From NCBI GenBank assembly GCA_965261915.1, contig CBDHDW010000013.1, forward strand, positions 1,736,001 to 1,800,000: 64,000 nt of DNA, written 5' to 3'. Positions within the stretch are counted from its first letter, which is position 1. Each line of letters opens with the position of its first letter. The DNA is from JAIBDK01 sp965261915 (GTDB lineage Bacteria; Pseudomonadota; Gammaproteobacteria; Arenicellales; Poriferihabitantaceae). The notes below the pieces were generated by a model. The model ran no database searches and was not told the DNA's origin. It saw nothing but the letters and a program-made list of their open reading frames with translations. Below, in pieces: positions 34,103 to 42,561 of the stretch. The position numbers and the translations under genes are program-made.

Positions 34103-34816
34103 ATGACAAAGAAATCTATCCAAACTGAAAAGAAACGAAGTGCCAAGGGATTTAGTGCCGTTACCATTTACGAAACGCTACATGATGAAATACTTTCGTT
34201 GGTGCTGGAACCAAGCCAATCCATCGATGAAGCGAGCTTGGCAAAGCGTTTTTCGGTATCACGTTCTCCGGTACGTGAGGCACTTGTCAGACTTGTCTCG
34301 GAATCATTGCTGCAAACTTTACCTAACAAAGGAACGATCGTAGCCCCTTTACGAATCGAGGAATTTCCACAATATGTGGATGCATTAGACATCGCACAGA
34401 GGGCTGTAACACGTCTGGCTGCTAAATTTAGAAGTTCCACCGATCTGAAGCATATTCGTGAAGAACAGGACAGGTTTATCAAGTATGTTGATGAAGAAGA
34501 CATGCCGGGAATGATTATTAGCAATCGAGATTTTCATCTGGCAATCGCAAAGGCCAGCAATAACAGGTATCTTGAACAGAGCTATCGTCAACTACTTGAC
34601 GATGGGCGACGATCCCTAATGTTGTATTTTAAATCCTACAACGACATATTACCTAAAGATATGGTCAATGGTCATGAGCAAATTATTAACGCTATTTATG
34701 CGCAGGACGTAGATTTAGCGGAACGCCTAGCACATGAACACACCAAAGAGATGCAGCAACGGTTTCTCAATTATCTTGGGTCACGACTTATGGATGATTT
34801 TCCTATCTTACTTTGA
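34103..34816 (+). CDS. GntR-family regulator, FCD (FadR-like) subgroup
   Basis: The N-terminal winged helix-turn-helix includes SLAKRFSVSRSPVREALVRLVSE and PNKGTIVAPL. The C-terminal all-helical FCD domain has metal-ligand candidates Asp/His in NRDFHLAIAKASNNRYLEQSY, His in GHEQIINAI and His in LAHEHTKEM. It probably represses the divergent lyase and the downstream TRAP operon until the inducer binds. The 155-bp gap to the lyase contains TTGTACACAA, a possible half-symmetric operator. Confidence 0.88.
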   Translation: MTKKSIQTEKKRSAKGFSAVTIYETLHDEILSLVLEPSQSIDEASLAKRFSVSRSPVREALVRLVSESLLQTLPNKGTIVAPLRIEEFPQYVDALDIAQRAVTRLAAKFRSSTDLKHIREEQDRFIKYVDEEDMPGMIISNRDFHLAIAKASNNRYLEQSYRQLLDDGRRSLMLYFKSYNDILPKDMVNGHEQIINAIYAQDVDLAERLAHEHTKEMQQRFLNYLGSRLMDDFPILL

Positions 34817-34854
34817 GCACGCAGTGCGGAAACAAATGCAATACCTTACATTTT

Positions 34855-34979
34855 GAGAACTTTAGCACTTGTGCCCTGTGGGTATAATTCAAAAAAAGAT
34901 CGGAAGTGGGACTTTAGTCCGCCATCTACAACGGTTTTGCGCGGCTGAAGCCGCACTTCCGACAATGATGCAAAGTCCC
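34855..34979. mobile_element. MITE-like non-coding repeat, copy 1
   Basis: About 125 bp with imperfect terminal inverted repeats (GAGAACTTTAGCAC, and the complement of GGGGACTTTGCAT). It contains TGCCCTGTGGGTATAATTC and CGGAAGTGGGACTTTAGTC. A sister copy is at 36725-36850. No coding potential. Confidence 0.7.
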
Positions 34980-35073
34980 CATTTAAAAAGTTCGTTCCTC
35001 AAGAACCATGTCTTTACCGTGTCGCAGGATTAGACTCTACCTGACGAGGAAGTACAGCATTTTACAAAATATA

Positions 35074-35119
35074 CAAATTGTCTTGCAAATTGTCGACAAT
35101 TTGTGTTCTAATGACAATT
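35074..35119 (+). promoter_or_regulatory. Clustered palindromic operator candidate upstream of the TRAP operon
   Basis: The 18-bp perfect palindrome CAAATTGTCGACAATTTG (35086-35103) is preceded three bases away by another CAAATTGTC half-site (35074-35082) and followed by GACAATT at 35113. AAATTG...CAATTT symmetry is reminiscent of GntR-family sites such as UxuR/ExuR. It lies about 300 bp before dctP and is a good candidate site for the GntR regulator at 34103; the pairing is inferred. Confidence 0.6.
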
Positions 35120-35404
35120 CAATATATTCGTGCAAAGCACCCATATAATAAATGCACCACTTCAAAGCACAGAATCGCATGGTGATGGTCAATCCGCCCA
35201 CAGCAGGCGTTGATTATTGTGTACCGTTGCTAGGATCAAAGAATCCGGCTGTTGTCCGTACGAATAACGGGATGTGTGTCGCAGAATTCTATACCACCGT
35301 TAAAACGACCTACACATTGCCGCAACTAAAATTTAATCTGTGCCGTTTTTGTGTCACAGGTTTTTCACCGACCTTAGGGTCATTAACCTCAACAGGAGAT
35401 TACA

Positions 35405-36475
35405 ATGAGAAATAAGTTAAACCTTGTAGCCGTTGCGTTTGTATTTGCTGCATCATTTGGTTCGGCAACAAGTGCAGCCGAAGTGAACTGGAAAATGACT
35501 GCCGCGATTGGTGAAGGATCGTTTTTTTACCAGAACTTTATGGAACGGTTTGCCGCCAACGTTGAAACACTGACCAGTGGGCGTGTCGATGTAACACCCT
35601 TTGGCGCAGGTGTTCTGGTGCCTGCTTTCAAAGCCTTTGAAGCAGTACAGGACGGCACAGTAGAAGCGGGTCATTCGACACCGTCTTATTTGGTCAACCA
35701 AGATCCGACCAATGCAATTTTCGCAAGTTTTCCGGGCGGCATGTCGGGGGAAACCACATTACATTGGATCTATGAAGGCGGTGGTGAAAAAATGTTACAA
35801 GATTTTAGACGCGAGGAAATGGGGCTTCACACTATGGTCGTGGGTGTCGGTACCTCGGAAGTCATGGCACATTCAAATGTCAAAATCCAAACAACCGATG
35901 ACCTAAAGGGTGTAAAGTTCAGAACCTCTGGTGCGTTTGCAGCAGTTCTGAAAGAATCGTTTGGTGGTATTCCAACGGTGGTTCCTGGGAACGAGATATA
36001 CACACTGTTGCAGCGTAAAGGTGTAGATGCGGTCGAATGGTCTACCCCTGGTGCTAATTTCAGCTCTGGGTTTCATGAAGTCGCGCCCTATATGATTATG
36101 CCAGGTGTACACCAGCCATCTTTCGTTTGGGAAGTCTTTGTCAAACAGGAAACATGGGATGCTATGTCACAAGATTTGCAAGCATTGATTACTGCGGCGG
36201 CTAAACTGACGACCTATGAGAGCTTCACCCATTTCGGACATGAAGACATCAAGGCAATGGCAGAGTACCGGCAAACCAAAGTTGATATTGTGATTATGGA
36301 CTCAGATGAATCCGAAAAAATCCGCGTTGCGGGGCGTGACTGGGCAAAGGCACAAGCAAAAATCCAAAGCGATGCAGGCAAACCGCGCATGCAAAATGTG
36401 CTGGATAACTACCTGAATTATCAGTCCTCTTGGGCTGCTAATTCGAGTTATTTGGTGCGTGACACGGCTGAATAA
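35405..36475 (+). CDS. dctP: TRAP transporter periplasmic solute-binding protein (DctP family)
   Basis: The signal peptide LNLVAVAFVFAASFGSATSA is cleaved near Ala25. The mature protein has the DctP pattern: VEAGHSTPSYLVNQDPTNAIF, the ligand-Arg strand DDLKGVKFRTSG at about residue 180, and GVDAVEWSTPGANFSSGFHEVAPY, the arrangement of the TakP-like group that binds 2-oxo acids and similar carboxylates. The Shine-Dalgarno AGGAG stands well placed before the ATG. It is first in a dctPQM set, separated from dctQ by a MITE-like repeat. Ligand unknown. Confidence 0.9.
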   Translation: MRNKLNLVAVAFVFAASFGSATSAAEVNWKMTAAIGEGSFFYQNFMERFAANVETLTSGRVDVTPFGAGVLVPAFKAFEAVQDGTVEAGHSTPSYLVNQDPTNAIFASFPGGMSGETTLHWIYEGGGEKMLQDFRREEMGLHTMVVGVGTSEVMAHSNVKIQTTDDLKGVKFRTSGAFAAVLKESFGGIPTVVPGNEIYTLLQRKGVDAVEWSTPGANFSSGFHEVAPYMIMPGVHQPSFVWEVFVKQETWDAMSQDLQALITAAAKLTTYESFTHFGHEDIKAMAEYRQTKVDIVIMDSDESEKIRVAGRDWAKAQAKIQSDAGKPRMQNVLDNYLNYQSSWAANSSYLVRDTAE

Positions 36476-36724
36476 TATCCGACGACAATCGTAATACGGG
36501 CGACCCTTTCGGTCGCTCGTATGGCTAATTCAGGTCATAGGTATGTCACTAGTTTCGGAAATGGTATTTGCCAGAGCAATCTCAATAAATACCTCTGTGC
36601 GGTTGATGATTCATGGTATCCACCGCCGCAAATACGTTTTTTTCAGAGATTTTACCCAAAGCGTGACCTTTGGAAAATACTATTTGAAACCTTTGTATAA
36701 AATGCAACGCTTAATCGACTAATG

Positions 36725-36850
36725 GAGACCTTTGCACTTGTGCCCTGTGGGTATAATTCAAAAAATGATCGGAAGTGGGACTTTAGTCCCGCCATCTACA
36801 ATCGTTTTGCACGGCTGAATCCTCGCTTCCAGCAATTATGCAAAAGTCTC
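36725..36850. mobile_element. MITE-like non-coding repeat, copy 2
   Basis: A 126-bp element with terminal inverted repeats GAGACCTTTGCAC and the complement of GAGACTTTTGCAT. It shares most of its interior with the copy at 34855. Inserted between dctP and dctQ, it lies inside the transporter operon. The remaining intergenic sequence (36476-36724, 36851-36946) shows no gene. Confidence 0.75.
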
Positions 36851-36946
36851 AAATGATGTGTTTTTAACGAAAATTTAGCAAATTTTTACAAAAATTCTAA
36901 CTTAAAGAGCATCTTAATTATATGAACTCAAGTATCAAAGGGAAGA

Positions 36947-37474
36947 ATGATGCGTAAACTAATTTCAATTGCAGATGGGTTTTCTAATTTTTTAGCCATA
37001 TTGGGTCGATTAGCAATTGTCATCCTTGTTGTCGCGATGCTGTACGAGGTATTGGCACGATATGTCTTTGATGCCCCTACACTTTGGGCATTCGATATAT
37101 CCTACATGCTCAATGGCTCGATTTTCATTCTTGGCGCAGCCTATGCTTTGCAACAAGACGCTCATGTGAGGATTGATTTTTTATCCCAAAAACTGCCTTT
37201 TCGAGCACAGCAAATACAAAACGGGATCTTATATATTCTGGTCATGGCCCCGATTTTCGGCATGTTTGCCTATATTTCCGTCAGCAAAACCCTAAAGGCT
37301 TTTCTGACTGGCGAGCTGGAAAGCGTCAGCCCTTGGGCACCCGTTGTTTGGCCGTTTTACTCCGTAATAGCGGTGGGCTTGCTTGCCTTATCACTACAGT
37401 TTCTGGCTGAAGGGCTGAAATATATAAGCGGAAAAATCAATTCTGATACAAATGTTACGAACACAATGTCATGA
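36947..37474 (+). CDS. dctQ: TRAP transporter small membrane subunit (DctQ)
   Basis: 175 residues with four hydrophobic segments: LGRLAIVILVVAMLYEVLARYVF, SYMLNGSIFILGAAYALQQ, ILYILVMAPIFGMFAYI and VVWPFYSVIAVGLLALSLQF. The RYVFDAPTLWAFD and ALQQDAHVRIDFL motifs are diagnostic of DctQ. It overlaps dctM by four bases (ATGA). Confidence 0.92.
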   Translation: MMRKLISIADGFSNFLAILGRLAIVILVVAMLYEVLARYVFDAPTLWAFDISYMLNGSIFILGAAYALQQDAHVRIDFLSQKLPFRAQQIQNGILYILVMAPIFGMFAYISVSKTLKAFLTGELESVSPWAPVVWPFYSVIAVGLLALSLQFLAEGLKYISGKINSDTNVTNTMS

Positions 37475-38787
37475 ATCTAATCCCAATTTTTATGTTTGCT
37501 GCACTTTTCCTGCTGGTTTTTTCTGGCCTGCCGGTTTCATTTTCTTTGATCATTGTCGCTGTCGGTTTCGGTTTCACTGTATTTGGCGATTTGATCTTTT
37601 TACAACTTTACGGTCCAGTCCTGTCAACCGCATCAAACTTCGTTTTGGCCGCAATTCCACTGTTCATCTTTATGGGTGCTATCCTTGAAAGATCTGGCAT
37701 TGCCGGCCGCTTGTTCCAAGTCTTGCAACTGTGGTTGGGCGACTTGCCCGGTGGATTGGCACTTGCGACCATCGCGATGTGTGCGATTTTTGCGGCAGCC
37801 TCTGGAGTTGTTGGCGCGGTCGAGATTGTTGTGGGCCTGATGGCCATACCAGCCATGACACGCGCGGGATATAAAAACGATTTGATTGCTGGAACAATTT
37901 GCGGTGGCGGATCCTTGGGCACTATTATTCCGCCTTCAGTCATAATTGTGGTTTATGCCTCGATCGCCCAGCTTTCGATTGGAACGTTGTTCGCAGCATC
38001 AATTTTACCCGGATTGCTGATGGTGGCGTTTTTCATTGGGTATATTCTGATCCGTAGCTTTTTGCGCCCCGAGGATGCACCTCCCCTGCCCACGACCGAA
38101 CGTGCCATTCCAACGGAAACAAAAATCAAAATCACGCTCACAGCACTGTTACCTCCGTTGGTGTTAATTGTTATGGTTCTTGGCTCCTTATTAGCCGGAA
38201 TGGCTTCCGCGACCGAAGCAGCTGCAGTGGGGGCTGCAGGTACTGTAATTCTGGCGGCGGCGTTTCGTGAATTGACCTTTGAGGTGATAAAGTCAGCCCT
38301 CGGAGTGACATTAAAAATCACCGCAATGATCATGTTGATTGTGACCGGCGGCACTATGTTTACCAGCACATTCGCAGTTACGGGTGGTGGCGCACTGGTG
38401 CGCGATGCAGTCGGTGTAATCGGGTACGGCGATGCAGGGGTCGTGGCCTTCTTTTTAGCGGTGGTATTCTTCGCGGGGTTTGTTCTGGACTGGGTATCAA
38501 TTGTGTTGATATTCATCCCGATTTTTACACCAATCATTAAAACAACTGGAATCGACCCCGTTTGGTTTGCAATGATGGTGTTGGTGGTCATCCAAACTTC
38601 TTATTTAACACCGCCAATGGCACCATCGATATTTTATCTGCGTTCAATTGCGCCGCTCAGCATGACCTACGGTCAGATGTACAAGGGGGTTCTACCCTTT
38701 GTGGCTACGCAAATACTTGTTCTGATTACGATCATAGTATTCCCGAAAATAGCGATATGGTTACCCGACATTTTGGTCGGATTGTAA
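37471..38787 (+). CDS. dctM: TRAP transporter large membrane subunit (DctM)
   Basis: 438 residues with about 12 membrane segments. Family motifs are PLFIFMGAILERSGIAGRLF, GGSLGTIIPPSVIIVVYA, SATEAAAVGAAGT and VQTSYLTPPMAPSIFYL-type C-terminal loops. With DctQ it forms the sodium-dependent permease. A new ATG follows one base after its stop, opening the decayed oxidoreductase frame. Confidence 0.94.
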   Translation: MNLIPIFMFAALFLLVFSGLPVSFSLIIVAVGFGFTVFGDLIFLQLYGPVLSTASNFVLAAIPLFIFMGAILERSGIAGRLFQVLQLWLGDLPGGLALATIAMCAIFAAASGVVGAVEIVVGLMAIPAMTRAGYKNDLIAGTICGGGSLGTIIPPSVIIVVYASIAQLSIGTLFAASILPGLLMVAFFIGYILIRSFLRPEDAPPLPTTERAIPTETKIKITLTALLPPLVLIVMVLGSLLAGMASATEAAAVGAAGTVILAAAFRELTFEVIKSALGVTLKITAMIMLIVTGGTMFTSTFAVTGGGALVRDAVGVIGYGDAGVVAFFLAVVFFAGFVLDWVSIVLIFIPIFTPIIKTTGIDPVWFAMMVLVVIQTSYLTPPMAPSIFYLRSIAPLSMTYGQMYKGVLPFVATQILVLITIIVFPKIAIWLPDILVGL

Positions 38788-38788
38788 A

Positions 38789-38980
38789 ATGGAAGCAGAT
38801 TACAATGTCGTAGTAATCTACGCTGGAATCGTCAGAATCAACTGTACAATCGTCTTGCAAAAGTGCGGACTGCGTGTTGCAATCAGTCTAAAATTTCGGA
38901 CGAACTTGAATTTATTGACATCAGAAACTGGAAATTCAACCCATTCCCGCTTGGTTACAACTGTCAACCCAAAGCTCAAA
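38789..38980 (+). pseudogene. Decayed N-terminus of an FAD-dependent (DadA-like) oxidoreductase
   Basis: The frame MEADYNVVVIYAGIVRINC, then IVLQKCGLRVAI, reads like the first dinucleotide-binding strand-helix-strand of a DadA-type amine oxidase (normally VVVIGAGIVG.. CA..LQ..G..V), but two key Gly are replaced by Tyr and Arg, and similarity fades after about 40 codons. The ISNCY-type element begins at 38981. Starting one base after dctM, it was probably the next operon gene. Short length makes the assignment tentative. Confidence 0.5.
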
Positions 38981-39028
38981 TGTCCCCTTTAGCCCAAAGC
39001 AGTCATGTCCCCTTTTTTGTATTCATTA

Positions 39029-40435
39029 TTAGGGTGTGGTTGGCTGAAGAACTGACAGCTGTGGTTGTCGCCAGGGATGATCTGGTGCAGGTTTCCAGGT
39101 AGAGTTTTGTTGTCGATGAAGTGCTTGCTCAACGTGGTTATGAAGGGTCTTACTATCGGCAATCATAACGGCGGCCTCTCCCTTTTGGAGCGTTCGGTAA
39201 GTCAATGCTTTGCCTTTATATAGTAATGTAACCAAACTGGTAGCACCGTCCTCGCAGAGCGTGATGGTCGCCCCCCTCAAACGATAGCCTTTGCCATAGC
39301 CAGTCAGCTGATATTCGCTGTTACGAAACGACAAAGTCAGGTTCTTGGACAGTTGACGCTGATGGTGCAGGCAGAGGATCAGTTTAAGTTCTTCTTTACT
39401 GTGTAATACCGCACGATGTGCATTATCTGGATCTTGTGGGGTAACGGCAAAGCGCAAGTTATAGTCCTCCATAAACTGTGGCAAAAAGGCGTCTGCTTGC
39501 TCAATAGAGTGGATGTTCTCTAAGCGCATCTCTTTTACCAGCCGGTCTTGCAGGGTTTTATTGGCACGTTCTACTCGCCCTTTGGCCTGTGGGGTATTGG
39601 CGTGAATAGGCTCAATATCCAAAGGTTTTAAGGGCACGGGTAAATTGGCTTAATTCGTCCTCTTGCGGTTTCTCTTTCTGGGGATGATTGACCCGAAAGA
39701 TGCTGTGCTTATCGCTATATATAGCGATTGGGCGACCGTGCTGGTTAAGCTACTGATGGCGGGTTTCCATAGACGCTTGAGTGGTCTCTGTTGGGGCAAA
39801 ATGCAAGGACAGACCGGTTTTTGCTCCTGCAAAACCGGCATACGACCGCCATGGATAGAGGAAGTGTAAATAATGCAGGAGCACTTATTTGCCCGTACGT
39901 CCTGTACATATAACCGACTGGTTGCATCACCAATAAAGACAATTAAAGTACAACGAGGTGCACGCCCCTCAAACCAGTCATGCGGTGATCCATCAATCTG
40001 TACCAGCTCACCCAGCCGCGGTCGGCTTTGGTGGATGGTTGCTCTTTTACGCTGTTTCCTTAGCCACAACCCATCTTTAATCATCCATTGACGCCGTGTC
40101 TCCACCGAGAATTGGCCATCATGTAAGTCGGTGAGTTTCTCGTGCGCGAAAGTCGGACCAAAGTCACCCTAGTGCGCTCTGATAATGGCGAGTGCCTGTT
40201 GGCGTCGTTCATCGCCAATGGCGTTGCCAGGCCGTCGCCCGCGCCGCCTGGAGGCAAGCCCAGTCGCACCACAGGCTCGATAAGCGCGGGTTAAGCGTTT
40301 TACCTGCCGGACACCTAAGTGTAGTTGCTGTGTTGCCTGCGCCTGCGACAGCCGGCGTTCAATAATGGACTGAATAACCGCTACTCGGTCAAGTTCTGTT
40401 TTACTCAATGTCATAATCCCTCTTGAATAAGTCAA
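39029..40435 (-). pseudogene. ISNCY-type rve transposase, broken
   Basis: Reading leftward, the frame has an N-terminal HTH (RRLSQAQATQQLHLGVRQVKR, ATGLASRRRGR), then a TAG stop where GDFGPTFAHEKL continues, then LVQIDGSPHDWFEGRAP with the first Asp, then a 103-bp insertion, then APTETTQASMETRHQ, a second TAG, and LNQHGRPIAIYSDKHSIFR with the second Asp. TPQAKGRVERANKTLQDRLV carries the Glu, and a C-terminal region follows. Both stops stand where Tyr would be expected. The gene cannot yield a full transposase. Confidence 0.85.
39807..39909. repeat. Two-hairpin mobile repeat related to the array at 11.1 kb
   Basis: About 103 bp interrupt the transposase between its TSRL and LHFAPTE codons. 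Hairpin 1 (39814-39838) is CCGGTTTT/AAAACCGG around GCTCCTGC; hairpin 2 (39868-39890), in opposite orientation, is AAATAA/TTATTT around GCAGGAGCA. Both put CAGGAG in the loop on one strand. The flank CCGTACGTCCTGTACATA matches the linkers of the array at 11119-11481. Confidence 0.8.
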
Positions 40436-40627
40436 AAGGGGACATTTTAGCTTTGCTTAAAGGGGACATTACTGCTTTGGACTAACACACCTTGATATAT
40501 TATTCCGTCATATGGTATATCTATGGTCGTTTTAACAGAAACACTATTTACACTGGGCTAAAAACTCGTCTGTCCAGTATTTTCCGTAACAATTAGCATA
40601 AACCCTTTACATTATGAGGATTCAGAT

Positions 40628-41692
40628 ATGTGCCATCCATTTGAGAAAAATTGCAAAAACTTCATCGTAGGTGCTTTTAGCTTGGCATTAACACTCAGTA
40701 GCACCATGGCGAACTCCGCCGATCTCATCGTTTCCAACTGGGACGGCTATATGCCGGGCGACATGATGGAGCAATTCAAAGCCGCCACAAATTACTCAGG
40801 CGAATTATCGCTACACGCCACCAACGAAGAAATCATGGGCAAGCTTACGGCAAGCAAAGGTCAGGGCTACGATGTTGTGTTTGTCTCCTCACCATTCGCA
40901 GAAGTACTGCAAAAACTCGACCTGCTAGCCCCAATGGACCCAGCAAAAGTCTCCAACTTAAAGCACCTTTTCCCTGAAGCCAAGCAACTTGCTTACGATG
41001 CTGGCAACAAATTCTCGGCACCTTACGCATGGGGCACCACAGGTCTGTGCTATCGCTCAGACTTGGTCTCTGAAGACATCGACAGTTGGAGCGATTTGCT
41101 ATCACCTTCTCCCGCACTCGCAGGCAAAGTCACCATGCTTTCGACTGAGCGTTGGCTGATGGCGGCAGGGCTTCTTGCCAAAGGTTATTCGGTCAATGAC
41201 ACCGATCCGGCTCACATCGCCCAGGTTCGCGATTTGTTGATTTCTGCTAAACGCCAATTGTTGGCCTACGACGATGTGACGTTTTACGCCAAGCTGGTTT
41301 CCGGTGAAGCGGTTCTCACCCATGCCTGGGACGGCTGGTGCAATTACGGTATCGGTGAGAATGCCGACATCAAATTTATCGTGCCGAAGGAAGGTTCCGA
41401 TTTGTGGGTGGATACGATGGTAGTGATGAAAGCATCGAAGAATAAAGAGGCCGCTTACGCTTTCGTCAATTTTGTTCTAGACCCGAAAAACCATGCTTGG
41501 GTAGCGGAGAATATTTTGTACAAGGTGCCGAATAAAACCGCAATGGACGCAGTAGGTGCAGATCTCGCCACCAAATTTCCGAATATGGGTATCACACCCA
41601 GTGAACTGATGAGCATGGAATTGATGCGTGATTTGGGTCGTGCGCAAAAACATTATTCACGCGCCTCTACGGAGATCATGTCCGCAGAGTAG
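40628..41692 (+). CDS. ABC transporter substrate-binding protein, spermidine/putrescine (PotD) type
   Basis: A signal peptide (FIVGAFSLALTLSSTMANSA) is followed by LIVSNWDGYMPGDMMEQF, TNEEIMGKL, YDVVFVSSPFAEVL and the PYAWGTTGLCYRSD region typical of PotD/PotF proteins. The acidic or aromatic residues that select a polyamine are only partly recognisable, so the ligand may be another cation such as an amino-acid derivative. The Shine-Dalgarno GAGG is eight bases upstream. First gene of an eight-gene collinear run. Confidence 0.88.
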   Translation: MCHPFEKNCKNFIVGAFSLALTLSSTMANSADLIVSNWDGYMPGDMMEQFKAATNYSGELSLHATNEEIMGKLTASKGQGYDVVFVSSPFAEVLQKLDLLAPMDPAKVSNLKHLFPEAKQLAYDAGNKFSAPYAWGTTGLCYRSDLVSEDIDSWSDLLSPSPALAGKVTMLSTERWLMAAGLLAKGYSVNDTDPAHIAQVRDLLISAKRQLLAYDDVTFYAKLVSGEAVLTHAWDGWCNYGIGENADIKFIVPKEGSDLWVDTMVVMKASKNKEAAYAFVNFVLDPKNHAWVAENILYKVPNKTAMDAVGADLATKFPNMGITPSELMSMELMRDLGRAQKHYSRASTEIMSAE

Positions 41693-41706
41693 TGATGAAT
41701 TAAGAC

Positions 41707-42561
41707 ATGCAGGTGTCACGACTTCAGTCAACGCTGTTAATCGCCCCTGGACTCAGTTGGCTGGCGTTGTTAATGGTGCTGCCTTGCGTACTGATTTTTG
41801 GGCTTAGTTTTTTTGAACGCGGTATTTATGGTGGCATTGATTACATCTTTACGCTTGAGAATTTTAGCCGTGCTATTGATCCTCTCTACCTGAATATTTT
41901 CCTTAAGTCCGCGCGTGTTGCGGGTTTGGCTGCCCTGTCTGCACTACTATTGGCATACCCTGCAGCCTACGCAATTTCGCGCGCACCGCGATCGTATCAA
42001 TCAACCTTGCTTTTCCTCGCTATCCTGCCGTTTTGGAGCAACTACCTGATTCGCACCTACGCATGGATTGTGCTACTCAACCGTGAAGGGTTATTAAATC
42101 AGGGTTTTGAAATGCTGGGCTACAGTGGTGACCCCATTAATATGCTCTACAGTGAAAATACCGTCATTCTTGGGCTAGTATACAACTACATCCCTTTTGT
42201 GATTTTGGCTATTTATGCTTCGATCTCGCGACTCGATCCTCAATTATGGGAAGCTTCGGAAGACCTTGGCGCATCAATGCTGAATACGTTCTATCGAATT
42301 ATTCTGCCACAAACCGCACCAGGAATTTCCGCCGGTTTTGTTTTTGTGTTTGTATTATCGATTGGTAATTTTATCACGCCCGATTTACTCGGCGGTGGGC
42401 GCGTGCAGATGGTTGGCAATCTAATTTACGACCAGTTTCTCACGGCGCGTGATTGGCCATTCGGCGCGGCACTATCTTTCGTTTTAATCAGCATAATGAT
42501 GGCGTTGTTATTTGCTCAGGCAACTCTCACGAATCGGGCGCAAGGGTCTGCACATGGCTGA
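41707..42561 (+). CDS. ABC transporter permease (PotB type)
   Basis: 284 residues with six membrane segments and the EAA loop EASEDLGASMLNTFYRIILPQTAPGISAG that docks onto the ATPase. PFWSNYLIRTYAWIVLL is a hallmark of PotB-type permeases. It starts 14 bases after the binding-protein gene and overlaps the next permease by eight bases. Confidence 0.92.
   Translation: MQVSRLQSTLLIAPGLSWLALLMVLPCVLIFGLSFFERGIYGGIDYIFTLENFSRAIDPLYLNIFLKSARVAGLAALSALLLAYPAAYAISRAPRSYQSTLLFLAILPFWSNYLIRTYAWIVLLNREGLLNQGFEMLGYSGDPINMLYSENTVILGLVYNYIPFVILAIYASISRLDPQLWEASEDLGASMLNTFYRIILPQTAPGISAGFVFVFVLSIGNFITPDLLGGGRVQMVGNLIYDQFLTARDWPFGAALSFVLISIMMALLFAQATLTNRAQGSAHG

Larger units (their letters stand above)
38981..40468 (-). 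mobile_element. ISNCY-type insertion element, inactivated
   Basis: Each end carries two copies of the motif TGTCCCCTTT, 25-28 bases apart (38981 and 39007 on the left; the complement near 40435 and 40459 on the right), giving imperfect inverted repeats of about 40 bp. Inside is one transposase frame broken by stop codons and by a small hairpin repeat at 39807-39909. Confidence 0.82.

Noticed and set aside
35152..35415. Small frame of 87 codons before dctP
   Set aside because: It has no recognisable motif, includes the operator and leader region, and overlaps the dctP start; treated as chance.
40845..41117. Antisense frames within the potD-like gene and other catabolic genes
   Set aside because: Each is covered by a sense gene with clear family motifs and good start context.
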